64,000 nucleotides of DNA from Abyssisolibacter fermentans (GTDB lineage Bacteria > Bacillota > Clostridia > Tissierellales > MCWD3): contig NZ_LOHE01000085.1 in assembly GCF_001559865.1 (NCBI RefSeq), forward strand, positions 1-64,000, given 5' to 3'. Made by a program: the position numbers and the translations under genes. How positions within the stretch are numbered: position 1 is the first letter of the stretch; each line of letters begins with the position of its first letter. The notes beneath the pieces are model-generated. The model ran no database searches, was not told where the DNA came from, and was given only the letters and a program-made list of their open reading frames with translations. Shown here one piece after another: positions 16,599 to 25,200 of the stretch.

Positions 16599-17282
16599 GT
16601 GATAAATACGAAATTAATCATTTTTGAAGGTATTCCAGGGTCAGGGAAAACTACAACTTCTCAATTGCTCTACAACTTCTTTCTTGAATATGGAATCGAC
16701 TCAAATATTTTCATTGAAGGATGTGAACACCCAATTGATTTACCCTTCTATGCATATCTCTCTTTAAGTGAGTATGACACATTGATTTTGAAATATCAGG
16801 AGCAAGCAGAGTGGTTACAGAAAAATTCTATTGTTGAAGATAACTATGTACTCTCGCCATATAAGATACCTGAGCCATATCCATGGGATAATATGTTAAT
16901 TGAATATTTAAGTTCAAAAGAGTTTTGTTATTCAAGTAAACCTATTGTTTCATTTGATACATTTAAGAAAATATTTTGCAGACGGTTTGAGCAATATGTT
17001 TTTAAAATGATTAAAAAAAGCGAAATAACAATTTTTGAAAGTGTTCTACTCCAACATCAAATTCATGATATTAATAGATTATATCCTCATATCAAAGACA
17101 ATGAAATTATTGAATACTTAAGAATGTTAGCGAGTATTCTTACACCATTAAATCCTGTATTATTTTATATTTCACAGAATAATGTTAAAGAATCTTTGAA
17201 ACATACGGCTTTTATTAGGTCTAAAGCTAAGTGGGCAGAAAATTGGTCTGGTTTCAGAAATTTTTCAAGATGGAAATATTGA
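16599..17282 (+). CDS. P-loop deoxynucleoside kinase-like protein
   Basis: 227 residues from the GTG at 16599, 9 bp after AAAGG (the ATG at 16590 overlaps the RBS). The Walker A motif LIIFEGIPGSGKTTTS is near residue 10. The rest looks like thymidylate/deoxynucleoside-kinase-type P-loop kinases, with IFESVLLQHQIHD as a DRx/substrate-type motif. The C-terminus (FIRSKAKWAENWSGFRNFSR) overlaps the open nitrilase frame and may be abnormal at the last dozen residues. Substrate unknown. Confidence 0.7.
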   Translation: MINTKLIIFEGIPGSGKTTTSQLLYNFFLEYGIDSNIFIEGCEHPIDLPFYAYLSLSEYDTLILKYQEQAEWLQKNSIVEDNYVLSPYKIPEPYPWDNMLIEYLSSKEFCYSSKPIVSFDTFKKIFCRRFEQYVFKMIKKSEITIFESVLLQHQIHDINRLYPHIKDNEIIEYLRMLASILTPLNPVLFYISQNNVKESLKHTAFIRSKAKWAENWSGFRNFSRWKY

Positions 17283-17967
17283 ATATAACTTTAATCAAAT
17301 AAAGAGACAGTTGATTAAATGTAGTGAAAAAAAGTTTGATTTAATTTGCTTTGGAGAATCGTTCTTGCAAGGTTTCGAAGGATTATCTTGGGATTATCAT
17401 CGTGACTTGTTAAGAGCTTGTTCTCAAAATGATGAAATTATTTGTTCAATAAGAGAACTTGCAATAAGTTATAAAATTGCCCTTTCTTTTGGATATATTG
17501 AGAGAGAAGAAGGGACAATCTATAGTAGTAATATGGTTATTTCTGATGATGGTGAAATATTAAATAATTATCGCAGAATCTCGACTGGCTGGAAAGAACT
17601 TATAGCAGATTGTAGATATTATAAAGAAGGTAATAGCTTTTCGCTTTTTAACTATAAAGGTAAAAATTTTGCGACAGCTATATGTGGAGACTTATGGTAT
17701 GACGAGCATATTGATTCGATAAAACGATTAAAGGCAGATTGTGTTTTGTGGCCATTATACGTTGATTATTCTATAAATAAATGGCAAAGTAGAGAAAAAG
17801 ACGAATATGCTAAACAAGTAAAAGAAATTCAAGCTCCAGTGTTGATGATAAACAGCTATGTAGAGGATGAAAATAGAGCCAAAGGGGGATGTTGCATTTT
17901 TCAAAATGGACATGTATTAAAAGAACTTTCAATGGGTGATCTTGGTATTTTGGAATATGAAATATAA
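17236..17967 (+). pseudogene. Carbon-nitrogen hydrolase (nitrilase family) without its own start
   Basis: In this frame the sequence from 17236 reads KIGLVSEIFQDGNIEYNFNQ, which matches a nitrilase N-terminus, but there is no ATG/GTG/TTG with an RBS; the first usable start is TTG at 17311. The catalytic motifs are otherwise present: LICFGESFLQGF (Glu), NYRRISTGWKEL (Lys region, with YRR where YRK is more usual) and ATAICGDLWY (Cys). It overlaps the kinase end by 47 bp out of frame, which looks like a chimeric junction. It may still be translated from TTG, lacking the first strand. Confidence 0.65.
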
Positions 17968-17988
17968 TATTATATTAAAAATTATACA

Positions 17989-18016
17989 AATCATAAGGGA
18001 TGGTTCATTTTTGCTT
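17989..18016. repeat. REP-like repeat
   Basis: AATCATAAGGGATGGTTCAT then TTTTGCTT, 20 bp before the flanking direct repeat. Confidence 0.55.
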
Positions 18017-18036
18017 TTTTTTTAACTTTACAATAG

Positions 18037-18083
18037 TTTAGCTAATGGTTTACTATTATGGAAAATAAGAGTATGATATTATT
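18037..18083. repeat. Island-flanking direct repeat, right copy
   Basis: Matches 399-445 with 36 identical bases at the right end. It lies 120 bp before the last gene of the island. Confidence 0.6.
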
Positions 18084-18203
18084 AAAGTTTGTTATATGAA
18101 CTTAACACTAAGGTTAATGCTCTATCTATAACGCTGGAAAACGCCGTGAACATGAATACGATAGGTGACATCAAAATTTAATGATTATGGAAGGACTGAT
18201 AAT

Positions 18204-19028
18204 ATGTTTATTGAATGTAGTGATGGAGTAAGAATATATGTAGAAGAAAAAGGTAAGGGTCAAAAGTGTATGTTTATACATGGAGGACCAGGAGCTTGGT
18301 GTGAAAATTTCAAAGAACTTGCAGGAGAAAAATTTGAAAAAACCTTTTCTATGATTTATTTTGATCAACGTGGTTGTGGAAGGTCAGAGGGTAATAAAAA
18401 TACAGATTATTCACTTGATAGACTGATTGATGATATAGAAGAAATAAGAAAGAAACTTGGAATTAAAAAGTTAACATTGTTAGCTCATTCTTTTGGTGGA
18501 ATAATAGCTGTTAAGTATGCTATAAAGTTTAAGGAAAATGTAGATAGCTTGATATTAATGAATGTTTCACTTGATATGATAGATAGTCTAAAGAATCAAT
18601 TAGAGCAAGGTATGAAATTGTTAAATATAACAAAAAGCTACAAAGATGATGATTTGTTTGAAGAATGGAACAGTGTTATTACGACATTAATTAATAAAGG
18701 TGAATTTTATAAGTTTTATTATAATAAAGAAGAAAGTAATAGAATAGTTGATAACATTGACTCTAGAATAGGGAATAGAAGCATGGCAGAGCAAGCTTTT
18801 TCAAACAATGATTATTTTAAAAATTATACATATCTAACATCAGAAATAGAAGTGCCAACGTTAGTAATAACAGGCAGAGAGGACTATGCTATTGGCCCAA
18901 ATCACTATAAAAAATTCAAATTTCCAAATTGTAAAATTGAAAAAATTGATGGTAAACATGGCATTTATATCGAACAAACAGATGAACTTATTTCAGCTAT
19001 AAAAGGATGGAATGTTTATAAACGCTAA
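18204..19028 (+). CDS. Alpha/beta hydrolase, proline iminopeptidase-like
   Basis: 274 residues from the ATG at 18204 (RBS GGAAGGA). The oxyanion motif FIHGGPGAW, FDQRGCGRSEG, the nucleophile elbow LLAHSFGGII, the acid in ITGREDYAIG and the histidine in GKHGIY follow the S33 proline-iminopeptidase order. HGGPG and DQRGxGxS are hallmarks of that family. An in-frame ATG at 18165 lacks an RBS. Substrate may be an N-terminal proline peptide or another small ester/amide. Confidence 0.85.
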   Translation: MFIECSDGVRIYVEEKGKGQKCMFIHGGPGAWCENFKELAGEKFEKTFSMIYFDQRGCGRSEGNKNTDYSLDRLIDDIEEIRKKLGIKKLTLLAHSFGGIIAVKYAIKFKENVDSLILMNVSLDMIDSLKNQLEQGMKLLNITKSYKDDDLFEEWNSVITTLINKGEFYKFYYNKEESNRIVDNIDSRIGNRSMAEQAFSNNDYFKNYTYLTSEIEVPTLVITGREDYAIGPNHYKKFKFPNCKIEKIDGKHGIYIEQTDELISAIKGWNVYKR

Positions 19029-19067
19029 CTGAATTAGCTATCGAATATTGAAAGTGAGGTGATATGT

Positions 19068-19232
19068 GTGAGTTCAATATTAGCAGTACAAAGTATTTTT
19101 CAAATAATTATAATAATAATTTATATTGGATTATTAGGACTGTCTATATATTGCTTAATATTATTTATTAAATTAGCTAAGAGAGGAATAAAAGCATTAG
19201 ATATATATATTAAGAAAAATCATGAATTATAA
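19068..19232 (+). CDS. Short single-pass membrane protein
   Basis: 54 codons from GTG at 19068 with a GAGGTGA RBS: SSILAVQSIFQ, a long I/L-rich transmembrane stretch (about residues 12-37), then a basic helix KLAKRGIKALDIYIKK. Small proteins of this form are common in Firmicutes; function unknown. It is followed by a terminator. Confidence 0.6.
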   Translation: MSSILAVQSIFQIIIIIIYIGLLGLSIYCLILFIKLAKRGIKALDIYIKKNHEL

Positions 19233-19283
19233 AATCTTGTGAGGCATTATATAAAATTGGGTTTAAAAAAGCTAAAACAAAAA

Positions 19284-19309
19284 AAGAAGACAAATATCTT
19301 CTTTTTTTT
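19284..19309. terminator. Bidirectional terminator
   Basis: AAGAAGA/TCTTCTT hairpin followed by eight T and preceded by an A-run, between the convergent small membrane protein and TelA genes. Confidence 0.7.
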
Positions 19310-19356
19310 AACGTAATTTATCTAATTTTTAATCTAAACAAATAATTGTTTAAATG

Positions 19357-20457
19357 TTATCTCATTACCTTAGATTTGCTTTTAAACTCTTCTTGAATTT
19401 CATGAAGTCTCCTTGTGCCATCAACACGTTTTTGTTTCATTTCTTGTTGTATTTGTCTAGTTTCATCTATACCTTGCATTATTGTTTGCCATGTTTTTTC
19501 AAGTGTCTCAATTTGAACAGCACCACTTGATGCTAATTGAGCTGTTAGTTTTGATTGTAGAGCTGTATTTTGAGCATTTCTTAGTAATAACTCGTTAGTT
19601 TTTTCATCTAAAGCAGCCATAGCCTTTGCTTGAACCGCTTGACGTTTTAATGTTATAGCCTGAGTTAAACACTGTTTGAAAATCGGCATTGTAATGATAA
19701 ATGCAGAGTTGATTTTTCTTATAAGATTATAGTTGCCTTTTTGTATTAATTTAATTTGAGGCATAGTTTGTAATGAAACATTTTTTGCAAGCTCTAAATC
19801 GTAAATTCTTTGATCAAGCATTTCAACTATTTGCTGAGCATTTGATAGATTCATTTGATCTATTTGATTAGTTGATTGTTGAGCTTTTAATTCAAGTTCA
19901 GGTAAAACACTGTTTGTAAAATTTTGTTTTACTTGATTACCTGCAATAATATGTTTCTCCAATAGTTCAAAATAATCCATATTTTTAATGAACATTTCTT
20001 CTAGCATATTATTTGCTTGGTTGATTTCAACTTCATATTCTTTTAATTGAACATATACTTTATCTACTTCGCCACCCATTGTATGGTATTTATTGAATAA
20101 AGCATCTATAGAATTTTTAGCTTTTTTAAATACCTTTTGAAAAAAACCAGGTTTCTTTTCATCAAAATCCTTGATATCAAATTTGTCCATTATTTTATTT
20201 AGCTGTACAAGTAAAGTTCCAGAGTCTTCAACTTTAGTAGTTTCCATTGAGGCCAATATTTTATCAGCAAAGCTTGATACTTCTTGAGCAGCATTTTGTC
20301 CAAATGTCATAACAGAATCAACATTTTTCAAGTCTATTTGTTTTGATAATGCAACTACTTCTGGAGAGTTTTGAAGTTTTACAGCTACTTCATTTTTTGT
20401 TTTTTCAAGACTAAATTCTTGATTTTGCTGGTCAGTAATTATGTTTTGGTTATTCAT
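19357..20457 (-). CDS. telA: TelA-like toxic-anion resistance protein
   Basis: 366 residues, coiled-coil rich (long helices with Q/N/K/E, for example ETRQIQQEMKQKRVDGTRRL at the C-terminus). LQTMPQIKLIQKGNYNLIRK and KINSAFIITMPIFKQCLTQA are the TelA/KlaA family core. The family is tied to tellurite and other stress resistance and usually accompanies TerD genes, as here. It lies 20 bp downstream of the YceG-like gene on the same strand and likely shares its transcript. Cytoplasmic or membrane-associated. Mechanism unknown. Confidence 0.88.
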   Translation of the reverse strand: MNNQNIITDQQNQEFSLEKTKNEVAVKLQNSPEVVALSKQIDLKNVDSVMTFGQNAAQEVSSFADKILASMETTKVEDSGTLLVQLNKIMDKFDIKDFDEKKPGFFQKVFKKAKNSIDALFNKYHTMGGEVDKVYVQLKEYEVEINQANNMLEEMFIKNMDYFELLEKHIIAGNQVKQNFTNSVLPELELKAQQSTNQIDQMNLSNAQQIVEMLDQRIYDLELAKNVSLQTMPQIKLIQKGNYNLIRKINSAFIITMPIFKQCLTQAITLKRQAVQAKAMAALDEKTNELLLRNAQNTALQSKLTAQLASSGAVQIETLEKTWQTIMQGIDETRQIQQEMKQKRVDGTRRLHEIQEEFKSKSKVMR

Positions 20458-20477
20458 GTTTTCATCCCCCTATTTTT

Positions 20478-22997
20478 TTAAGATCTACCAAAAAGAGAAG
20501 ACCAAAATGATTTTTGTTTATTTAAACGTCTTTCGGTATTTAAATTATCTAATTGAAGGTCAAACTGTACTTTTTGGAGTTTATGAATATCATAATATTT
20601 AGATTTAATATTATTTTCAATATTATTATAACCTGTGGGTGTTAATATTAATATATCAAAACCCAATAAATTTAAGAAAGCTAGAATTGATATGTCCTGC
20701 TCATTAAACATGCTTTCATTATTATCATAAATCATTATTTTTGGTATTTTGAACGGATAATCAAAATTTTGTATTAGATTTAATATTTCTTTATCCATTG
20801 ATAAAATACTCATAATAATTTTTAACTTAAAATCTTTTGTTATATCTTGCATGAAAATTGGTAAAACAAATAATTGATTTATTTTATTTATAATAGTGTT
20901 TTGTAAATTTGTTTTTAAGTATGAGAACTTATAAAGGTTGCTTGCAAATAATTTTTCTTTATCTACAAAGCCTTCGTTATCTAAAATATAGGCACATTTA
21001 TATAAGTCTGCTCTTGAATATTGAGTAGAGCTAAATGGAACACTTTCATAAAAAACTGTGTTTTCACAATTTTTATATATAGCGACATCATCCCAATATA
21101 AATTTAAATCGTCATAGACACCACTTATTTTAACAAATAAATTTGGTATATATACTGTTTTATTTTCAATTTTAAAACCAGTTCTCATTCTTGCTTCTTC
21201 ATTCCACAATATTTTAACTTCATCGATTGTAGTTTTCAAGGTTAAAGGTTTTGTTTCATAGCTCTCAAATTGCCAAGGCTTGTAAATGCCGTCGCTTTCA
21301 GTGTAAATCATATCTGCAAGTTCATTAGATGCTTTAAAAGCGGTTGTTTCTGTTCTTACAAGAATCTCTTCTCTTGGAAAACTTTGAGCTTCACACTTGT
21401 TATTTGATTCTATTAAATATGAATATTTACAATCTGGGTCAATAGAATTAAAACCAATATCATCCTTTGGATTAATATACAAAACATCACAACCTAATTT
21501 AGCTAAAAGCATAAGAAAATATACTTCATGAGATTTTATATTTCCATAATGCAGTACTTTAGGATTAATTACATTTCCAGATACATTAGTTACATCATAT
21601 TTTTTAGTTAATTTAAGACCATATTCATTTAACCATAACAATTGTTTCATAGCAAAATTCTTCAATTTTTGTACATTTACATTGCTTTCAGTCGATAAAT
21701 ATAAGTCAAGTATTTCCTTAAATGCATTAATAAAAGAATTAGAAATAGTTTTATTTTTTACATTTGGAAAGGCTTTACATGATAATAGATTAGCTATTAA
21801 TGAATCTACTTTCATAGGGTTAAAACCTTGCATAGTCCAAATACTTTGACATTGCTTTACTAACGACTGATTATTAATCAATGAAATGTTATTATCAAAT
21901 TTTATATAAGCAGATGCTTTTAAAGTTAATTTTTTATCAAGTCTGTATAGCTTGTTATAAAAAATATCTACATTTTCATCAATACCTATATATCTGTAAA
22001 AACAAACAGGTACTATGGGACTGTTACCTCCTATAAAACCACTTCTACTGCTTAATGGCAAAAATATGTCATCAAAAAGCTCATGAGCTGTTTTAAGTTT
22101 GGAGTTAATTTTATCAGCCGTAGTTAAATTTATCTTTGGAACAATATTTTTAGAAACATTATTTATTTTTGTGTTAGGTTTATTTTTAACTGTATTAACA
22201 TGTGTAGTTTTTACATTATATACTGCACTATTATTTTTTTTATTTATAGGAAGTTGTTTTACTGGTATTTTGCTTTTGAATTCTATTTTTCTAGAGTAAA
22301 AATTATTTTTGTCAATAACGTTAAAGTCGCAATCATTCATTGAGTTAATAAATAATACGTCACTTCCTATTTGAGATAAAAATATTAAGAAGTATATCTC
22401 ATGTTTTTTAATATTCCCGTAGTAAAGGACTTTAGGGTTAACCATACCAAATGAATCTGTGTTTTTATATAATGTAGTTATATAGTCTTCTACCCATGTT
22501 AATAATTTTAATGAAAAATTCTTTATTTTAGTAGAATTAATAACTGCTTCATTATTTATATATAATGTTAATACTTTTTCAAATGCAGATTTTACAGATT
22601 CATTTAATAATGATGGAGTAAAATTAGGCAGTGCATTTACAGATGCTAAAGAATTAGTTATATTCATTGGGCTAAAAGTATCTGATTTAGATAAGTTATT
22701 CCAAATTATTTGTGTTTTACTTAAGAGAGTTTTATTTACAGCTTTTATCTGAATTTGATCAACAAATTTTTTATATCCACAAGATAAATTTGAAAGTTTA
22801 TTATCTAACTCACATATTTTGTTAATATATTGCGCTTCGTTATTTTTCAACCCAATATACCTATAAAAAAGTACAGGGAAAATAGGAAGTTTACCAGATT
22901 TATAACCTGATCTTTGGTGTAATGGTTTTAGTAAATCATCAAATGGGTTATTAGAATTTGTAATAACAACTTTAAAGGATTTACGTGTATTAATCAT
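20478..22997 (-). CDS. YceG-like protein with tandem domain duplication
   Basis: 839 residues. Two homologous halves are visible: DDLLKPLHQRSGYKSG...FYRYIGLKNNEA near residue 20 and DDIFLPLSSRSGFIGG...FYRYIGIDENV near residue 315. Each is followed by a NPKVLYYGNIKKHEIYFLIF-type motif (about 198 and 491). A third, shorter C-terminal part has IFMQDITKDFKLKI and LAFLNLLGFDILILTPTGYN. YceG of Bacillus is part of the Ter-linked stress operon; members are thought to belong to a biosynthetic module. Duplication in one chain makes it longer than single-copy YceG. Confidence 0.75.
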   Translation of the reverse strand: MINTRKSFKVVITNSNNPFDDLLKPLHQRSGYKSGKLPIFPVLFYRYIGLKNNEAQYINKICELDNKLSNLSCGYKKFVDQIQIKAVNKTLLSKTQIIWNNLSKSDTFSPMNITNSLASVNALPNFTPSLLNESVKSAFEKVLTLYINNEAVINSTKIKNFSLKLLTWVEDYITTLYKNTDSFGMVNPKVLYYGNIKKHEIYFLIFLSQIGSDVLFINSMNDCDFNVIDKNNFYSRKIEFKSKIPVKQLPINKKNNSAVYNVKTTHVNTVKNKPNTKINNVSKNIVPKINLTTADKINSKLKTAHELFDDIFLPLSSRSGFIGGNSPIVPVCFYRYIGIDENVDIFYNKLYRLDKKLTLKASAYIKFDNNISLINNQSLVKQCQSIWTMQGFNPMKVDSLIANLLSCKAFPNVKNKTISNSFINAFKEILDLYLSTESNVNVQKLKNFAMKQLLWLNEYGLKLTKKYDVTNVSGNVINPKVLHYGNIKSHEVYFLMLLAKLGCDVLYINPKDDIGFNSIDPDCKYSYLIESNNKCEAQSFPREEILVRTETTAFKASNELADMIYTESDGIYKPWQFESYETKPLTLKTTIDEVKILWNEEARMRTGFKIENKTVYIPNLFVKISGVYDDLNLYWDDVAIYKNCENTVFYESVPFSSTQYSRADLYKCAYILDNEGFVDKEKLFASNLYKFSYLKTNLQNTIINKINQLFVLPIFMQDITKDFKLKIIMSILSMDKEILNLIQNFDYPFKIPKIMIYDNNESMFNEQDISILAFLNLLGFDILILTPTGYNNIENNIKSKYYDIHKLQKVQFDLQLDNLNTERRLNKQKSFWSSLFGRS

Positions 22998-23605
22998 ATC
23001 AAATACCTACCTTCTATTATATTAATTAGTCCAGATTATTCATATTATGTAGTAATTTTAATTTATCATGCATAAATAAAATAATGTGGTAGTCGTTTTT
23101 ATGAATTATATGGACATTATATTATTCTGTATATAAGTGATTCATTATAAATAACTATTAATAGTATATCAAAAAAAAACAACTTTTTGAATACTTAGTA
23201 AATAGTTATTGCAGAATATAATTAACTAGGATATAAATAATTATATTACAAAATACTAAGTTTGTATATAAATCAAAATTAAAAATATTAATTATATTTA
23301 TGTTATCATTAAAAATATTAAAAAAAAACTTAAAAAACATGAAAAAAATCTTAATTTTTGTGTGAAAGTATGATATACTATTCATATTCAAAGAATAAAA
23401 TATTTGTTAAATAATATTATGATTCATTGGGAAATGTATTAAAAACATGTATTTTATAGTAAACTATATATGGATAAAGTATTATCCTTGTTTATTCATA
23501 TAATACCCAAAATAATATGCTGTATAGTTTTCTATGAATAATCTGGGATTAGTATATATGACAAAATAAATTTGCAAACTAAAATAAAGGAGGGGTCTTA
23601 AATAT
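22998..23605. other. Divergent AT-rich control region of the Ter cluster
   Basis: 608 bp between the leftward yceG-telA unit and the rightward AIM24-terD genes, with no supported gene. A weak rightward promoter (TTAATT, 17 bp, TATACT) lies near 23352-23380, leaving a leader of about 220 nt. No obvious operator was found. Confidence 0.4.
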
Positions 23606-24265
23606 ATGTTTAATTTTAGGATTCAACATGAATTGACATGTGTTGCCGAAGGGGATGGTTATTTTTATGCTAGAGCAGGGGCTATGGTTGCATACCAAGG
23701 TTCATTTAAACAAGAAAAAGTATTATTAGATCCTAATAGAAATAATAATATGCTCAGATCAGTTGTTAATTATGCAACTAGAAAGCTTACTGGTGAAAAT
23801 ATACCGATAATGAAGGTTGATGGAAAAGGATCATATTATATGGCTCATCTAGCAGACCACGTGTCTATTATTACGTTAAATTCTGGTCAAAGTATTGGTG
23901 TTGAAGGTGAAAATCTTTTAGCATTTACTCCAGATTGTGAATATGGAGTTAGATTTGTAGGAGTAGGGGTTATATCTCAAAAGGGATTGTTTACATCTAA
24001 GTTATCGGCAAAAGGACCAAATGCACAGGTTGCTATAACAACAAATGGAAATCCAATAGTATTAGAGACTCCTTGTGTAGTAGATCCAGATGCAGTAATT
24101 TGCTGGACAGGGCAGGATCCAAGTGTTAGAACTGATATAAATTGGAAGACTTTGATAGGTCAAACCTCAGGAGAGTCATATTTTTTAGAGTTTAGTTCAT
24201 ATGGAGAAATAGTAATAATACAACCTTCCGAGCGACCTTCAGGGTTAAAATTATCCATTGATTAG
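23606..24265 (+). CDS. AIM24-family protein
   Basis: 219 residues of alternating beta strands. GDGYFYARAGAMVAYQGSF at the N-terminus, then GVEGENLLAFTPDCEYGV and SSGE-like GQTSGESYFLEFSSYGEIVI, match the AIM24 (TerB-associated, double-stranded beta-helix) family often encoded next to TerD genes. The start follows AAGGAGGGG. It lies 12 bp before the next TerD-domain gene, so the two are cotranscribed. Molecular role unknown. Confidence 0.82.
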   Translation: MFNFRIQHELTCVAEGDGYFYARAGAMVAYQGSFKQEKVLLDPNRNNNMLRSVVNYATRKLTGENIPIMKVDGKGSYYMAHLADHVSIITLNSGQSIGVEGENLLAFTPDCEYGVRFVGVGVISQKGLFTSKLSAKGPNAQVAITTNGNPIVLETPCVVDPDAVICWTGQDPSVRTDINWKTLIGQTSGESYFLEFSSYGEIVIIQPSERPSGLKLSID

Positions 24266-24277
24266 GCGGGTGGATGT

Positions 24278-25117
24278 ATGAATAATATAAATATAAGAAG
24301 TGGCAAAAAAGAAAGCAGGAGCGTTTTTAGTAATAACAATGTAAAGGTAGATTTTGGTGAAAAAGTTATTCATGAAGGGACAATAGATTTAAGACAAAAT
24401 GCTAAAACTATACAGCAGAATATGGCTAAAGTTCAAGGTAAACCACAAAACAGTATACATTCAACTAATACCATAAACAATGCACAAGTATTACCACAAA
24501 ACAATATAGCACCTGTTAAAAGGAAAAAGGAAAATACGGTTATTAATACTAGTGCATCAATTGGGGCAAAAAAAGGTCAAAAGTTAAGCATTACTAAAAC
24601 TATAAGTAATGTAAATAAAGTATTAATAGGTTTAGAATGGGAGTTTCATGGACAATATAATTTTGAATTAGACACATCAATTTTTATGATGGATACAAAT
24701 AATAAAACAGCAGAAGAGGATTTTATATTTTATAATAATCTTAAAAGTAGAAATGATGCTATAGTACTACATGGAGATTTTAATAAAAATTTAAAAGATT
24801 ATTATGATGAAATAATACAATTAGATTTAACTAAAATACCTCAAAATATAAAATTATTTGCTGTTACCGTTACGATTGATGAGGATAGCAAAAATACTTT
24901 TAAAGATGTTAAGAGCGCAGCATTAAAAATAATTGATCCTACAACTAACAAAGAAGTTTATTCATATAGTTTTTGTGATAAGTTAACCTCAGAAACAGCC
25001 ATAGTTGTATGTGAGATATACAGACACAAAGAGGAATGGAAGATAAATTGTATTGGCAGCGGATTTAATGGAGGATTACAAGCTTTGTGTGATAATTATG
25101 GAATAGATACGAAATAA
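24278..25117 (+). CDS. TerD-domain protein with N-terminal extension
   Basis: 279 residues: about 90 residues of low-complexity linker (rich in N/Q/K/T), then a TerD domain from GAKKGQKLSITKT through VLIGLEWEF, ELDTSIFMMD, DFIFYNN, VTVTIDED and CEIYRHKEEWKINCIGSGF. The canonical acidic Ca2+ loop [14 protein letters not shown] of TerD is degenerate here (HGDFNKNLKDYYDE), so calcium binding at that site may be altered. A divergent partner of the three later TerD paralogues. Confidence 0.85.
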   Translation: MNNINIRSGKKESRSVFSNNNVKVDFGEKVIHEGTIDLRQNAKTIQQNMAKVQGKPQNSIHSTNTINNAQVLPQNNIAPVKRKKENTVINTSASIGAKKGQKLSITKTISNVNKVLIGLEWEFHGQYNFELDTSIFMMDTNNKTAEEDFIFYNNLKSRNDAIVLHGDFNKNLKDYYDEIIQLDLTKIPQNIKLFAVTVTIDEDSKNTFKDVKSAALKIIDPTTNKEVYSYSFCDKLTSETAIVVCEIYRHKEEWKINCIGSGFNGGLQALCDNYGIDTK

Positions 25118-25136
25118 TAGTATTAAGTAACAAAAT

Positions 25137-25166
25137 TTACTGTAAAACTAGATTTTATAGTATAAT
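25137..25166 (+). promoter_or_regulatory. Promoter upstream of the P-type ATPase
   Basis: -35 TTACTG, 18-bp spacer, -10 TATAAT, ending 34 bp before the ATG. Confidence 0.5.
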
Positions 25167-25200
25167 TAAAGATATATACATGGTATTAAGGAGGTATAAT

